NCBI GenBank assembly: GCA_949358305.1
Contig: OX442317.1
Span: forward strand, 12,714,186-12,778,185
Source: Strigamia acuminata
Taxonomy: Eukaryota; Arthropoda; Chilopoda; Geophilomorpha; Linotaeniidae
Reading direction: 5' to 3'
DNA length: 64,000 bases
The notes under the pieces: model-generated
Database searches by the model: none
Told to the model about the DNA's origin: nothing
What the model saw: only the letters and a program-made list of their open reading frames with translations
Program-made: the position numbers and the translations under genes
Shown here: positions 40,314 through 52,992 of the stretch, piece after piece
How positions within the stretch are numbered: the first letter of the stretch is position 1
How the letters are laid out: each line of letters begins with the position of its first letter

Positions 40314-43300
40314 ATGGCAGATCCTTCCGTGCAAAACATGATCACTCCAGAACAACTCGAGATTCTGGAGACAAAATGGGAAGCGCTACTCACTTCACTC
40401 TCCGCTTTGCTGACTGTATCGGAGCAGACCAGCGACCCGGGAGAGTTGGAGGCGCTGCTATCTACAGCAAATATTCGAGAGACACGTGCTGTCAATGAAC
40501 TCAATGATCTTCAAATACATTCTGAACATGGATTTTATCTTGAAGCCATTGAAAAACTCGAGGCAGTTCAAACAAGAGTGGATCTTCTCCGCGGACGTTG
40601 GGAAGTATCGAAACGGTCCCTTCCTACACTGGGAGGACGACTAAATATGTCAACTGCATCTGGCGGTCATACGACAATGAATGCTTCTTTCCGAAAAATC
40701 CAGAAGTTGCCAAAATTGGAGTCTGTGAAGTTCGATGGGGACATTTTGAAGTACAAGACCTTCAAAAGTAACTTTGAAACTTCAGTTCATAAGGACCCAG
40801 ACTTAAGCGATGTGGAAAAGCTTCAATATCTACAAACAATGTGTGTTGGCGAAGCAGCCACTTTGATTTCAACTTTTCCCCTGATCGAGGAATCATACCA
40901 TTTGGCTCGTGAAGAGTTGGAGAGAAACTACGGGGATGAGAACGCACAGCAAACTGCCCTCATCAGATCAATTAGAGAAATGAAAATTGTTACGAGTGTC
41001 TATCCGACTAAAGCGTTAAGAACAAATTTAACCAAAATTTCTTCCACCGTCAGACTCCTTGAGCAATTGAAAATACCAATACAAACTTCAGGTGCTTTTC
41101 TCATGCCGGATATTATCAGCAAATTTCCAACTCAGATGGCATTGCGTTTTTATCAAGTGCATGGAATTCAAAACAAAAACATTATGACACTACTTGACTT
41201 TTTCTTGAAAGAAGTAGCTATGGCGGAAAGAACTGACAATTCTTCTCATTCTGAAAAAGTGAAGAAGGAGAAAACTGAAGTTGAAAAAGGCAAGCAAAAG
41301 GGTTCCATGACCACGTGTGCTGCGACTCAAGATTCTAAGCCGCAATCAAATGCTAAAGTTAAGTCCGGAGAGTCCAAACAAGACAACAAATCTTCCAACT
41401 CGAAGACCATCAAGTGTATTTTTTGTGAAGAAGACCATTTGAATAGTTCATGCAAAAAGGAATTCGAAGTTAATGCGAAGATTGAAATCATCAAAAAGAA
41501 TAGACTTTGCTTCAATTGTTTTAGAACTGGCCATCGCGTCGGGGACTGTAAAGTGAAGTTTTCCTGCAAACATTGTGGCGGAAGACATCACTCCACCATT
41601 TGCAAAAAATCGGATGTGAAGAATTCATCAAGCATTGTCGAGAAGCCCAAGGAGTCACAAGTGACAACACACGTCTCGTGCGCGATCTCCGCGACTCTTC
41701 AATTAATGATATTTACTGCGAACCTCAAAACCAAAAATGGAGGATCCCACAACATCAGAGGAATGATAGATCCAGGCAGTCACCGATCTTTCATAACAAC
41801 TGAGTTGATAAACAGGATCAAGTTGAAAAAGTGCGGCAGCATTTCGGCCACGACACAACGCTTCAATGATTCTACTCCTGCTTCAACGGATTATGACGTT
41901 TTTAACGTTACTTTGAAAAGCAGAAATGACACGCAAGAAATCAAAATGACAATGCTATCGGTCGAAAACCTACCAAAAGTGCAAGGAATTCTAAACTCCA
42001 CGGTAATAGAAAAAGTGAAAGGATTAAATCTTGAGTTGGCTGAAGAATTGCCTGCCAAAACATCCCAAATTGACATTTTATTAGGAGTGGATGTTTGGTG
42101 GAAAATTCTAAAGGACGGCAAGAAGAAAATCAACGAGGATTTGGGCCTTATAAACACTTTATTTGGCTGGGTTCTCACCGGTGCAGCTGGAAACATCGAT
42201 TTGTTTGATGATGAAGCCGACTTAACCACGTGTTGCAACACTTGCAACGTCGATATAAACGAAAAGTTGGACAAGCTTTGGAATCTTGAGGCTATCGGGA
42301 TAGATTCGGGAGAAAAGGATTCCGACTTTATTCGAGACCGATTCGAATCCACGACAAAACGCTTGGAGGATGGACGCTATGAAGTGATGCTCCCCTTCAA
42401 TGGACAGGAAACTGAGTTAGAATCGAATTGGGAGTTAGCAATGAATCAACTTGCAAATACGCTGAAAAGAATAGATGCAAATGAGGACTATAAAAAACGT
42501 TACGACGACTCGATGTGGCAGTACATCGAGGAAAATCACGCGGAGGAAGTCCCAAAGGAGGAACGTTTTCTCAAGAAGGGGATATATAATATACCTCACC
42601 ACCCCGTTATAAAAGAGGATCGGGATACTTCTAAATTTAGAGTAGTGTTTAACGCGTCTTCATCCAAGAAGGGAAAACTTTCCCTCATTGACTGTTTATT
42701 TCCGGGACCTTCCCTCAACCCTGACTTAATTCTTGTAATTGTGAGATTTCGTCTCTATTGCATCCCGATAATAGCGGATATCAAGCAGGCATTCCTGCAG
42801 GTTATGATCAACCCGACTCAAAGAAACTTTTTACGCTTTCTGTGGGTGGCTCGTGATTATTTTAAGCAGCCTTATTCGTGGCAAAACCTGTGGAACAACA
42901 TTATGATCCTGAGAATGATCGTCGTGCCCTTTGGTGTTATTTCCTCACCATTCCTCCTATGCGCAACCATTCGAAAACATGCAAAACAATTTGAGAAAAC
43001 ACACGCAAAAGAAGTTGATGCGCTTGATGATGGAATTTTTATGGATGACTTAACATCTGGAGGAGATTTTCCAGCCGACACGACGACACATTGCGAGAGA
43101 TTAAAAATGATTTTAGACAGCGGAAAACTTCCCCTTGTGAAGTGGGCGACTTGCAGTAAAGACGTCTTCGAGAACTTGAAAAAAGAGGGATTCCACATGC
43201 GGGGCGAGGAATTTTCTAGTCTTGGAATCATTAAAATGCTCGGCATACTGTGGGACACAGAAAAGGACACTATAATGTTTAAAATACCGAAAATTGAAAA

Positions 43301-45548
43301 AATTCCGATTACAAAGCGAGAAGTTGTCTCATTTTTAGCTTCGATTTTCGACTCCATGGGACTCTTAGCTCCTGTGATTCTGCAAATGAAATTGCTCATT
43401 CAAGCGATCTGGGCTCGGACGAAAAAATGGGATGAAAAGATTCTTGATTCGGAGAAAAAAGAAATTGAAGAATGGAATTCCGACATCCAACAACTCAAGG
43501 AACTAAAAGTTCAACGTTGGTTAACTACTTATTCAGGTCAGGAAATAACCCTAGAAGTTTTTTGTGACGCCAGCACAAAAGCATTTGGCTGCACGATTTT
43601 TGTCGTCAACGTGGAGGGCAAAAGAACATTGTTGTTAAGTAAATGCCGCATTGCGCCGGCCAAAAAAGTTACTCTTCCTCGACTCGAATTAACAGCAGCA
43701 GTGGTTGGAGTCAGAATGACAAAATATCTGCTCGAGAACTTTCTTCCTGGATACCCCGTCACTGAAGTTCGTTACTACTCGGACTCCACTATCACACTCG
43801 CCTGGATTAATTCAGACAAAAATGTTTGGAAACCATATGTCTCAAACCGAGTTCAGGAAATTATTTCCTTTTCCAAGCCTGAGCAATGGTCTCATGTGCC
43901 AACCGAATTCAACCCAGCTGACTTATTGACCCGTCCACACAACTCAAAAACCTTGATGAACAATAAACTTTGGTGGGACGAAGTTGATGTTTCAAAACTG
44001 GAAAAGAAGGAAGTTATACAGGAAAACCCACCCGATGAAGAAAGAAAATTAATTGTTATGACTATTCAAGTAAAAGAGAATTTTATTTACAAATTTTTCC
44101 GACGTTTTAGCAATTACAACCGACTTTTGAGAGTGTTTTCCTACATAATGAGATGGAAAAATCAACTTGTTCGCGGTGAGCCCCTCTCGCCACTCGAGTT
44201 GGAGGCAAACCAACTGAAGATCTTAAAACTTTCGCAGAAATTACATTTTTTAGAGGAAGTTGAAGACGTGAAAAACAAAAGGGAATTAAGCAAACATTCC
44301 ACTTTGAGGAATTTCGAACTCTTTATTGACGAAAACGGATTACTTAGACTTCGCAGCCGTTTGAAAAAATCATTGTTGACATTTGATGAAGTCTATCCAA
44401 TTATTTTACATTACGATAGTTGGATAACACGACTGTTGATCAGAAAAGCACATCTAGAACTACTTCACGGTGATATTAGTGAAACCCTTTATCACTTACG
44501 TGAACAATTTTGGATCATAAGAGGAAGAAAAACAATTCAGACAGTGATTCGAGAGTGTGCAATTTGCAGGCGTGCTAAACTTGCGAGAAATAACCCTTCT
44601 ACTGGTGACCTTCCCACTGAACGTGTAACTCCAGCGGCTCCATTCCAACACACTGGAATTGATCATCTTGGACTCATTTATGTTGGCAACAACAAAAAAG
44701 AACGGAAAAAGGTTTATATTCTTTTATTCACGTGCATGGTGACAAGAAGCCTGCACTTAGAAGTGTCCGAAGATCTTTCTGTTCCCAAGTTTTTGTTAGC
44801 AATGCGACGATTTGGTGCTCGTTTTGGCTACCCTGCCAAAATATTCTCAGATAATAGCAAAACATTCGAACGTGGTAGTGTGGAGTTACAATCATGGGGC
44901 AAGCTCATTGGTCGCAAGGACATACAGACTTTCCTATCTGAAAAAAGAGTGTTATGGACTTTTATTCCACCACTGTCCCCCTGGATGGGAGGGGCATGGG
45001 AGCGCCTTGTCCGTTCAGTTAAAGATAAACTTCGAAAAACTTTGCTTCGATATACCGTTGATTTGGAGACTCTTCAAACTTTAGCTTTGGAAATTAGTTC
45101 CGTATTAAATTCAAGACCTTTGTCCTACGTTCCCGACAGTGTTGATGGAAGCAGAATTTTGGCACCTGAAAATTTTTTAACCGGTGGTTTACCAAAATAC
45201 CTTATAAACAAAAAATTGAGTGCCATCAAAAAGACAGATTTAAGAAAATTAGACATTAAACGAAGACAGTTCATTTGGGAATTTTGGAGAGTGTGGAGAA
45301 AAAGTTACCTTATGCAATTGCGAAATTTTTACGAGACCAAAGGCGATAAAAATTTCAAAAACCCCAAAGTGAATCAGATCGTGTTGTTAGAAAAAATAGG
45401 AACAAATCCCTATTTTTGGCCACTTGCCCGGATAAAGGAGATTTTTCCAGGTGAGGATGGTTTTACTCGAGTCATTAAAGTAGTGCTACCAGATGGACGT
45501 GAACTGAAAAGATCAGTTAAGCATGTGAGAGCTCTTGAACTGGACTGA
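40314..45548 (+). CDS. gag-pol: BEL/Pao Gag-Pol polyprotein, copy 2 (1744 aa, intact)
   Basis: Same length, numbering and domains as the polyprotein at 6176-11410: gag, three zinc knuckles (368-430), protease D486, RT D822 and FMDD 909-912, RNase H D1085, integrase HHCC (1380, 1385, 1415, 1418) and D1450/D1513/E1563, DUF5641-like tail. All these residues are kept. About 24 substitutions separate the copies, mostly conservative (R/K, G/S), scattered, none at catalytic positions. The most notable is GIDHLGP to GIDHLGL next to the first integrase aspartate. No stop or frameshift in 5.2 kb, so the element looks competent and could supply enzymes for the neighbouring non-coding element. Confidence 0.96.
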   Translation: MADPSVQNMITPEQLEILETKWEALLTSLSALLTVSEQTSDPGELEALLSTANIRETRAVNELNDLQIHSEHGFYLEAIEKLEAVQTRVDLLRGRWEVSKRSLPTLGGRLNMSTASGGHTTMNASFRKIQKLPKLESVKFDGDILKYKTFKSNFETSVHKDPDLSDVEKLQYLQTMCVGEAATLISTFPLIEESYHLAREELERNYGDENAQQTALIRSIREMKIVTSVYPTKALRTNLTKISSTVRLLEQLKIPIQTSGAFLMPDIISKFPTQMALRFYQVHGIQNKNIMTLLDFFLKEVAMAERTDNSSHSEKVKKEKTEVEKGKQKGSMTTCAATQDSKPQSNAKVKSGESKQDNKSSNSKTIKCIFCEEDHLNSSCKKEFEVNAKIEIIKKNRLCFNCFRTGHRVGDCKVKFSCKHCGGRHHSTICKKSDVKNSSSIVEKPKESQVTTHVSCAISATLQLMIFTANLKTKNGGSHNIRGMIDPGSHRSFITTELINRIKLKKCGSISATTQRFNDSTPASTDYDVFNVTLKSRNDTQEIKMTMLSVENLPKVQGILNSTVIEKVKGLNLELAEELPAKTSQIDILLGVDVWWKILKDGKKKINEDLGLINTLFGWVLTGAAGNIDLFDDEADLTTCCNTCNVDINEKLDKLWNLEAIGIDSGEKDSDFIRDRFESTTKRLEDGRYEVMLPFNGQETELESNWELAMNQLANTLKRIDANEDYKKRYDDSMWQYIEENHAEEVPKEERFLKKGIYNIPHHPVIKEDRDTSKFRVVFNASSSKKGKLSLIDCLFPGPSLNPDLILVIVRFRLYCIPIIADIKQAFLQVMINPTQRNFLRFLWVARDYFKQPYSWQNLWNNIMILRMIVVPFGVISSPFLLCATIRKHAKQFEKTHAKEVDALDDGIFMDDLTSGGDFPADTTTHCERLKMILDSGKLPLVKWATCSKDVFENLKKEGFHMRGEEFSSLGIIKMLGILWDTEKDTIMFKIPKIEKIPITKREVVSFLASIFDSMGLLAPVILQMKLLIQAIWARTKKWDEKILDSEKKEIEEWNSDIQQLKELKVQRWLTTYSGQEITLEVFCDASTKAFGCTIFVVNVEGKRTLLLSKCRIAPAKKVTLPRLELTAAVVGVRMTKYLLENFLPGYPVTEVRYYSDSTITLAWINSDKNVWKPYVSNRVQEIISFSKPEQWSHVPTEFNPADLLTRPHNSKTLMNNKLWWDEVDVSKLEKKEVIQENPPDEERKLIVMTIQVKENFIYKFFRRFSNYNRLLRVFSYIMRWKNQLVRGEPLSPLELEANQLKILKLSQKLHFLEEVEDVKNKRELSKHSTLRNFELFIDENGLLRLRSRLKKSLLTFDEVYPIILHYDSWITRLLIRKAHLELLHGDISETLYHLREQFWIIRGRKTIQTVIRECAICRRAKLARNNPSTGDLPTERVTPAAPFQHTGIDHLGLIYVGNNKKERKKVYILLFTCMVTRSLHLEVSEDLSVPKFLLAMRRFGARFGYPAKIFSDNSKTFERGSVELQSWGKLIGRKDIQTFLSEKRVLWTFIPPLSPWMGGAWERLVRSVKDKLRKTLLRYTVDLETLQTLALEISSVLNSRPLSYVPDSVDGSRILAPENFLTGGLPKYLINKKLSAIKKTDLRKLDIKRRQFIWEFWRVWRKSYLMQLRNFYETKGDKNFKNPKVNQIVLLEKIGTNPYFWPLARIKEIFPGEDGFTRVIKVVLPDGRELKRSVKHVRALELD

Positions 45549-45601
45549 TTTGTTTGAGCTCGTTGTGTTTTCTCTTCTCTGTTCTCTCGCCGGCAATTCG
45601 C
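45549..45601 (+). other. 3' untranslated segment with pyrimidine tract, no polypurine tract, copy 2
   Basis: Same 53-nt arrangement as 11411-11463 with one change (CTCGTTGTG for CTCGTCGTG). The pyrimidine tract and GCCGGCAATTCGC are kept unchanged. The LTR boundary is independently fixed by the ACTT duplication, so the lack of a purine tract is not a boundary error. Confidence 0.7.
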
Positions 45602-47168
45602 TGTTGCAAGACAGCGTGGAAGAATTGTTGTGCTGAGATTGTGTCAATAAATATTACTAATTGCTTTGATTTGTTTAATTTTCCTTTAGTGTTTTATTTT
45701 TCATAATTAACTGATATTCTTCACTTTGCAGGAATTTTGACTTATTAAAATGTTTTTCACTGATTTTTATTGTCACTTTTCGATTTAATGTAGTGTTAAT
45801 ACCTTGCTATTATTTTATTCGTGTCCTTTTGAGTGCATTTTTGAACCTTTCTATTAATTTTCCCTGATTTTGTGTTTATTGCGTGCAGTTCTAATGTTTT
45901 CTTCGTTTTCTGGCATACATTTGCGATGCTCGATACGTCATTTTTCGGTTCCTAGCGGACTTTTGCTTCCGTCTTCTAACCTTTCGTTTTGTGCTTTAGA
46001 ATTCATTTGGATTTCTTTTTACATTTGTTTCTGACTTATTCGAGTCTGTTCTTTCTTTCTGGATGCATTAGAACTGCCCAAAATGCTTCGATCGGTTGTT
46101 TCGAACGTTCGTTGTCGGCTGCCGTAAAAGCGTAGCCGAGAATGTTCGGCTCGATCAACATTTTCGTATTTATTAAACTTGTGTTTATTCATTTAGTATT
46201 TTGTGATGAGAATTAATAATTATTCTTGTATTTTATTAGATACTTTATTTGTTATTTACACTAAGTGCTTTTTTCCCAATTTCGAATTGTTTTGACGCTT
46301 TTGCAATGTTCGCCGGACGCCATGTTTGATCCAATACCTTTGTTATGTTCGCCGGTCGCCATGTTTGTCCCAAGCGACGATTTCACAATGTAACCGTTAT
46401 TTTTGTATTTTATATTCTTATAATCTGCATTTACTATTTCATTTCGAAGTGTTTTCACCTGTATTCTTTGCTATTTTTGCATTTTTATTCCGTTCGGAAT
46501 TCAAATGTTTTGATTGCATCATTTTGCTTGACGCTGATTGGCTGTCTCGATCGTCTGCTTGACGATCATTGTTTTCGCTCCGTTTGCACTGTTTTACTTT
46601 TTAGATCTTATTGTTGTGATTAGATATATTATTCCTGGTATTCTTGTGATCATTTTAGTATATCACAATCTTTATTTCGTGCAGTTTTTATGTAACTACA
46701 ACTTTGCTGTGATTTCGTTTCCTCCGTTGCTATGACAACGGAGTTTCTTGTGTATCTGTATTTCGCCGCTATCGGCTTGGCGCGTGCCGTAATTGGGTAC
46801 TGCGCATGTGCGGTTCCTCAGGAACCAATGTAATCAGTGTATTTTATTCAGTTCTCAACCAACTTTTTAATAAACAAGTTGTTTTTTGTTAACTCCCGTG
46901 TTTTCTATTTTCAACCTTAGTTTTCAATGTGTTGTGAGTAGTTAAGCCTTTCCCTGGATTAGTCATTGATTCAGCACTCCATTGGATATTAATCAACGGT
47001 GTTCCCATCAATGCTCCATGCATTCAACAATAGTTTTCAGTGCGGATTTGTGTTCTCAGCGCGGTTTTCGTACGAATTTAACAATACGATCACTTGAGTT
47101 TTTAGAGGCGGGAAATTCAAATAGCCCCAACCCCATTCCTAGCTGTTTGGTGTTGACAGACCGCAACA
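45602..47168 (+). repeat. 3' LTR of BEL copy 2 (1567 bp)
   Basis: Direct repeat of 37835-39401, ending GCAACA, followed by ACTT (47169-47172) and satellite. AATAAA at 46869-46874. Confidence 0.96.
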
Positions 47169-48809
47169 ACTTAGCACACACATCACAAGACCAATGTCTC
47201 TGAATGTTCTGAAATAGTGTTTAAACCTTAGTAGAAGGCTTCAATGTAAGTGTTAGCAACATCCAAGCAATAATTTGAAAGAATAAATTTTTGATCTCAT
47301 TTGACATCACAGTTGACTTAGCACAAACATCACAAGACCAATGTCTCTGAATGTTCTGAAATAGTGTTTAAACCTTAGTAGAAGGCTTCAATGTAAGTTT
47401 TAGCAACATCCAAGCAATGATTTGAAAGAATAAACTTTTGATCTCATTTGACATCACAGTTGACTTAGCACAAACATCACAAAACCAATGTCTCTGAATG
47501 TTCTGAAATAGTGTTTAAACCTTAGTAGAAGGCTTCAATGTAAGTGTTAGCAACATCCAAGCAATAATTTGAAAGAATAAATTTTTGATCTCATTTGACA
47601 TCACAGTTGACTTAGCACAAACATCACAAGACCAATGTCTCTGAATGTTCTGAAATAGTGTTTAAACCTTAGTAGAAGGCTTCAATGTAAGTTTTAGCAA
47701 CATCCAAGCAATGATTTGGGAGAATAGACTTTTGATCTCATCACAGTTGACTTAGCACAAACACCACAAGACCAATGTCTCTGAATGTTCTGAAATAGTG
47801 TTTAAACCTTAGTAGAAGGCTTCAATGTAAGTTTTAGCAACATCCAAGCAATGATTTGGAAGAATAAACTTTTGATCCCATTTGACATCACAGTTGACTT
47901 AGCACAAACATCACAAGACCAATGTTTCTGAATGTTCTGAAATAGTGTTTAAACCTTAGTAGAAGGCTTCAATGTAAGTTTTAGCAACATCCAAGCAATG
48001 ATTTGGGAGAATAGACTTTTGATCTCATCACAGTTGACTTAGCACAAACATCACAAGACCAATGTCTCTGAATGTTTTGAAATAGTGTTTAAACCTTAGT
48101 TGAAAGCTTTAATGTAAGTTTTAGCAACATCCAAGCAATGATTTGGGAGAATAGACTTTTGATCTCATCACAGTTGACTTAGCACAAACATCACAAGACC
48201 AATGTCTCTGAATGTTTTGAAATAGTGTTTAAACCTTAGTAGAAAGCTTTAATGTAAGTTTTAGCAACATCCAAGCAATGATTTGGGAGAATAGACTTTT
48301 GATCTCATCACAGTTGACTTAGCACAAACATCACAAGACTAATGTCTCTGAATGTTTTGAAATAGTGTTTAAACCTTAGTAGAAAGCTTTAATGTAAGTT
48401 TTAGCAACATCCAAGAAATGATTTGGGAAAATAGACTTTTGATCTCATCACAGTTGACTTAGCACAAACACCACAAGACCAATGTCTCTAAATGTTCTGA
48501 AATAGTGTTTAAACCTTAGTAGACGGCTTCAATGTAAGTTTTAGCAACATCTAAGCAATGATTTGGGAGAATAGACTTTTGATCTCATCACAGTTGACTT
48601 AGCACAAACATCACAAGACCAATGTCTCTGAATGTTTTGAAATAGTGTTTAAACCTTAGTAGAAAGCTTTAATGTAAGTTTTAGCAACATCCAAGCAATG
48701 ATTTGGGAGAATAGACTTTTGATCTCATCACAGTTGACTTAGCACAAACATCACAAGACCAATGTCTCTGAATGTTTTGAAATAGTGTTTAAACCTTAGT
48801 AGAAAGCTT

Positions 48810-50722
48810 TAATGTAAGTTTTAGCAACATCCAAGCAATGATTTGGGAGAATAGACTTTTGATCTCATCACAGTTGACTTAGCACAAACATCACAAGACC
48901 AATGTCTCTAAATGTTCTGAAATAGTGTTTAAACCTTAGTAGAAAGCTTTAATGTAAGTTTTAGCAACATCCAAGCAATGATTTGAAAGAATAAACTTTT
49001 GATCTCATTTGACATCACAGTTGACTTAGCACAAACACCACAAACCAATGTCTCTGAATGTTCTGAAATAGTGTTTAAACCTTAGTAGAAGGCTTCAATG
49101 TAAGTTTTAGCAACATCCAAGCAATGATTTGGGAGAATAGACTTTTGATCTCATCACAGTTGACTTAGCACAAACACCACAAGACCAATGTCTCTGAATG
49201 TTTAGAAATAGTGTTTAAACCTTAGTAGAAGGCTTCAATGTAAGTGTTAGCAACATCCAAGCAATAATTTGAAAGAATAAACTTTTGATCTCATTTGACA
49301 TCACAGTTGACTTAGCACAAACACCACAAACCAATGTCTCTGAATGTTCTGAAATAGTGTTTAAACCTTAGTAGAAGGCTTCAATGTAAGTTTTAGCAAC
49401 ATCCAAGCAATGATTTAGGAGAATAGACTTTTGATCTCATCACAGTTGACTTAGCACAAACATCACAAGACCAATGTCTCTGAATGTTCTGAAATAGTGT
49501 TTAAACCTTAGTAGACGGCTTCAATGTAAGTTTTAGCAACATCTAAGCAATGATTTGGGAGAATAGACTTTTGATCTCATCACAGTTGACTTAGCACAAA
49601 CATCACAAGACCAATGTCTCTGAATGTTTTGAAATAGTGTTTAAACCTTAGTAGAAAGCTTTAATGTAAGTTTTAGCAACATCCAAGCAATGATTTGGGA
49701 GAATAGACTTTTGATCTCATCACAGTTGAATTAGCACAAACATCACAAGACCAATGTCTCTGAATGTTTTGAAATAGTGTTTAAACCTTAGTAGAAAGCT
49801 TTAATGTAAGTTTTAGCAACATCCAAGCAATGATTTGGGAGAATAGACTTTTGATCTCATCACAGTTGACTTAGCACAAACATCACAAGACCAATGTCTC
49901 TAAATGTTCTGAAATAGTGTTTAAACCTTAGTAGAAAGCTTTAATGTAAGTTTTAGCAACATCCAAGCAATGATTTGAAAGAATAAACTTTTGATCTCAT
50001 TTGACATCACAGTTGACTTAGCACAAACACCACAAACCAATGTCTCTGAATGTTCTGAAATAGTGTTTAAACCTTAGTAGAAGGCTTCAATGTAAGTTTT
50101 AGCAACATCCAAGCAATGATTTGGGAGAATAGACTTTTGATCTCATCACAGTTGACTTAGCACAAACACCACAAGACCAATGTCTCTGAATGTTTAGAAA
50201 TAGTGTTTAAACCTTAGTAGAAGGCTTCAATGTAAGTGTTAGCAACATCCAAGCAATAATTTGAAAGAATAAACTTTTGATCTCATTTGACATCACAGTT
50301 GACTTAGCACAAACACCACAAACCAATGTCTCTGAATGTTCTGAAATAGTGTTTAAACCTTAGTAGAAGGCTTCAATGTAAGTTTTAGCAACATCCAAGC
50401 AATGATTTAGGAGAATAGACTTTTGATCTCATCACAGTTGACTTAGCACAAACATCACAAGACCAATGTCTCTGAATGTTTTGAAATAGTGTTTAAACCT
50501 TAGTAAAAAGCTTTAATGTAAGTTTTAGCAACATCCAAGCAATGATTTGGGAGAATAGACTTTTGATCTCATCACAGTTGACTTAGCACAAACACCACAA
50601 GACCAATGTCTCTAAATGTTCTGAAATAGTGTTTAAACCTTAGTAGACGGCTTCAATGTAAGTTTTAGCAACATCCAAGCAATGATTTGGGAGAATAGAC
50701 TTTTGATCTCATCACAGTTGAC
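48810..50722 (-). repeat. Higher-order satellite block C, copy 1 of 2 (period 2270 bp)
   Basis: Marked by the private variant CACAGTTGAATTAGCAC at 49721, which recurs at 51991 with the same neighbouring monomers. Edges are approximate. Confidence 0.85.
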
Positions 50723-51079
50723 TTAGCACAAACATCACAAGACCAATGTCTCTAAATGTTCTGAAATAGTGTTTAAACCTTAGTAGAAAGCTTTAATGTA
50801 AGTTTTAGCAACATCCAAGCAATGATTTGAAAGAATAAACTTTTGATCTCATTTGACATCACAGTTGACTTAGCACAAACACCACAAACCAATGTCTCTG
50901 AATGTTCTGAAATAGTGTTTAAACCTTAGTAGAAGGCTTCAATGTAAGTTTTAGCAACATCCAAGCAATGATTTGGGAGAATAGACTTTTGATCTCATCA
51001 CAGTTGACTTAGCACAAACACCACAAGACCAATGTCTCTGAATGTTCTGAAATAGTGTTTAAACCTTAGTAGACGGCTT

Positions 51080-52992
51080 TAATGTAAGTTTTAGCAACAT
51101 CCAAGCAATGATTTGGGAGAATAGACTTTTGATCTCATCACAGTTGACTTAGCACAAACATCACAAGACCAATGTCTCTAAATGTTCTGAAATAGTGTTT
51201 AAACCTTAGTAGAAAGCTTTAATGTAAGTTTTAGCAACATCCAAGCAATGATTTGAAAGAATAAACTTTTGATCTCATTTGACATCACAGTTGACTTAGC
51301 ACAAACACCACAAACCAATGTCTCTGAATGTTCTGAAATAGTGTTTAAACCTTAGTAGAAGGCTTCAATGTAAGTTTTAGCAACATCCAAGCAATGATTT
51401 GGGAGAATAGACTTTTGATCTCATCACAGTTGACTTAGCACAAACACCACAAGACCAATGTCTCTGAATGTTTAGAAATAGTGTTTAAACCTTAGTAGAA
51501 GGCTTCAATGTAAGTGTTAGCAACATCCAAGCAATAATTTGAAAGAATAAACTTTTGATCTCATTTGACATCACAGTTGACTTAGCACAAACACCACAAA
51601 CCAATGTCTCTGAATGTTCTGAAATAGTGTTTAAACCTTAGTAGAAGGCTTCAATGTAAGTTTTAGCAACATCCAAGCAATGATTTAGGAGAATAGACTT
51701 TTGATCTCATCACAGTTGACTTAGCACAAACATCACAAGACCAATGTCTCTGAATGTTCTGAAATAGTGTTTAAACCTTAGTAGACGGCTTCAATGTAAG
51801 TTTTAGCAACATCTAAGCAATGATTTGGGAGAATAGACTTTTGATCTCATCACAGTTGACTTAGCACAAACATCACAAGACCAATGTCTCTGAATGTTTT
51901 GAAATAGTGTTTAAACCTTAGTAGAAAGCTTTAATGTAAGTTTTAGCAACATCCAAGCAATGATTTGGGAGAATAGACTTTTGATCTCATCACAGTTGAA
52001 TTAGCACAAACATCACAAGACCAATGTCTCTGAATGTTTTGAAATAGTGTTTAAACCTTAGTAGAAAGCTTTAATGTAAGTTTTAGCAACATCCAAGCAA
52101 TGATTTGGGAGAATAGACTTTTGATCTCATCACAGTTGACTTAGCACAAACATCACAAGACCAATGTCTCTAAATGTTCTGAAATAGTGTTTAAACCTTA
52201 GTAGAAAGCTTTAATGTAAGTTTTAGCAACATCCAAGCAATGATTTGAAAGAATAAACTTTTGATCTCATTTGACATCACAGTTGACTTAGCACAAACAC
52301 CACAAACCAATGTCTCTGAATGTTCTGAAATAGTGTTTAAACCTTAGTAGAAGGCTTCAATGTAAGTTTTAGCAACATCCAAGCAATGATTTGGGAGAAT
52401 AGACTTTTGATCTCATCACAGTTGACTTAGCACAAACACCACAAGACCAATGTCTCTGAATGTTTAGAAATAGTGTTTAAACCTTAGTAGAAGGCTTCAA
52501 TGTAAGTGTTAGCAACATCCAAGCAATAATTTGAAAGAATAAACTTTTGATCTCATTTGACATCACAGTTGACTTAGCACAAACACCACAAACCAATGTC
52601 TCTGAATGTTCTGAAATAGTGTTTAAACCTTAGTAGAAGGCTTCAATGTAAGTTTTAGCAACATCCAAGCAATGATTTAGGAGAATAGACTTTTGATCTC
52701 ATCACAGTTGACTTAGCACAAACATCACAAGACCAATGTCTCTGAATGTTTTGAAATAGTGTTTAAACCTTAGTAAAAAGCTTTAATGTAAGTTTTAGCA
52801 ACATCCAAGCAATGATTTGGGAGAATAGACTTTTGATCTCATCACAGTTGACTTAGCACAAACACCACAAGACCAATGTCTCTAAATGTTCTGAAATAGT
52901 GTTTAAACCTTAGTAGACGGCTTCAATGTAAGTTTTAGCAACATCCAAGCAATGATTTGGGAGAATAGACTTTTGATCTCATCACAGTTGAC
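51080..52992 (-). repeat. Higher-order satellite block C, copy 2 of 2
   Basis: Second copy of 48810-50722. Order and variants match until about 52992, where CACCACAAGACCAATGTTTC replaces CATCACAAGACCAATGTCTC. Confidence 0.85.

Larger units (their letters stand above)
37835..47168 (+). mobile_element. BEL/Pao LTR retrotransposon, copy 2 (full length, 9334 bp)
   Basis: Same structure as copy 1: 1567-bp LTRs with TGTTGC/GCAACA ends, tRNA-His-like primer site, long leader and intact 1744-aa gag-pol. It has a perfect 4-bp target duplication in reverse-orientation satellite. I noticed one difference between its LTRs (A against T, near 38720 and 46487). Its LTR differs from copy 1 at scattered sites, densest around 38225-38510, so the two copies belong to sister subfamilies and are not products of one recent duplication. 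Confidence 0.97.

Noticed and set aside
40314-45548. APOBEC-like G-to-A hypermutation in BEL copy 2 (several R to K, G to S, D to N changes)
   Set aside because: Changes in the opposite direction (M to V, K to E, H to R) also occur, no stops were made and the total is small.
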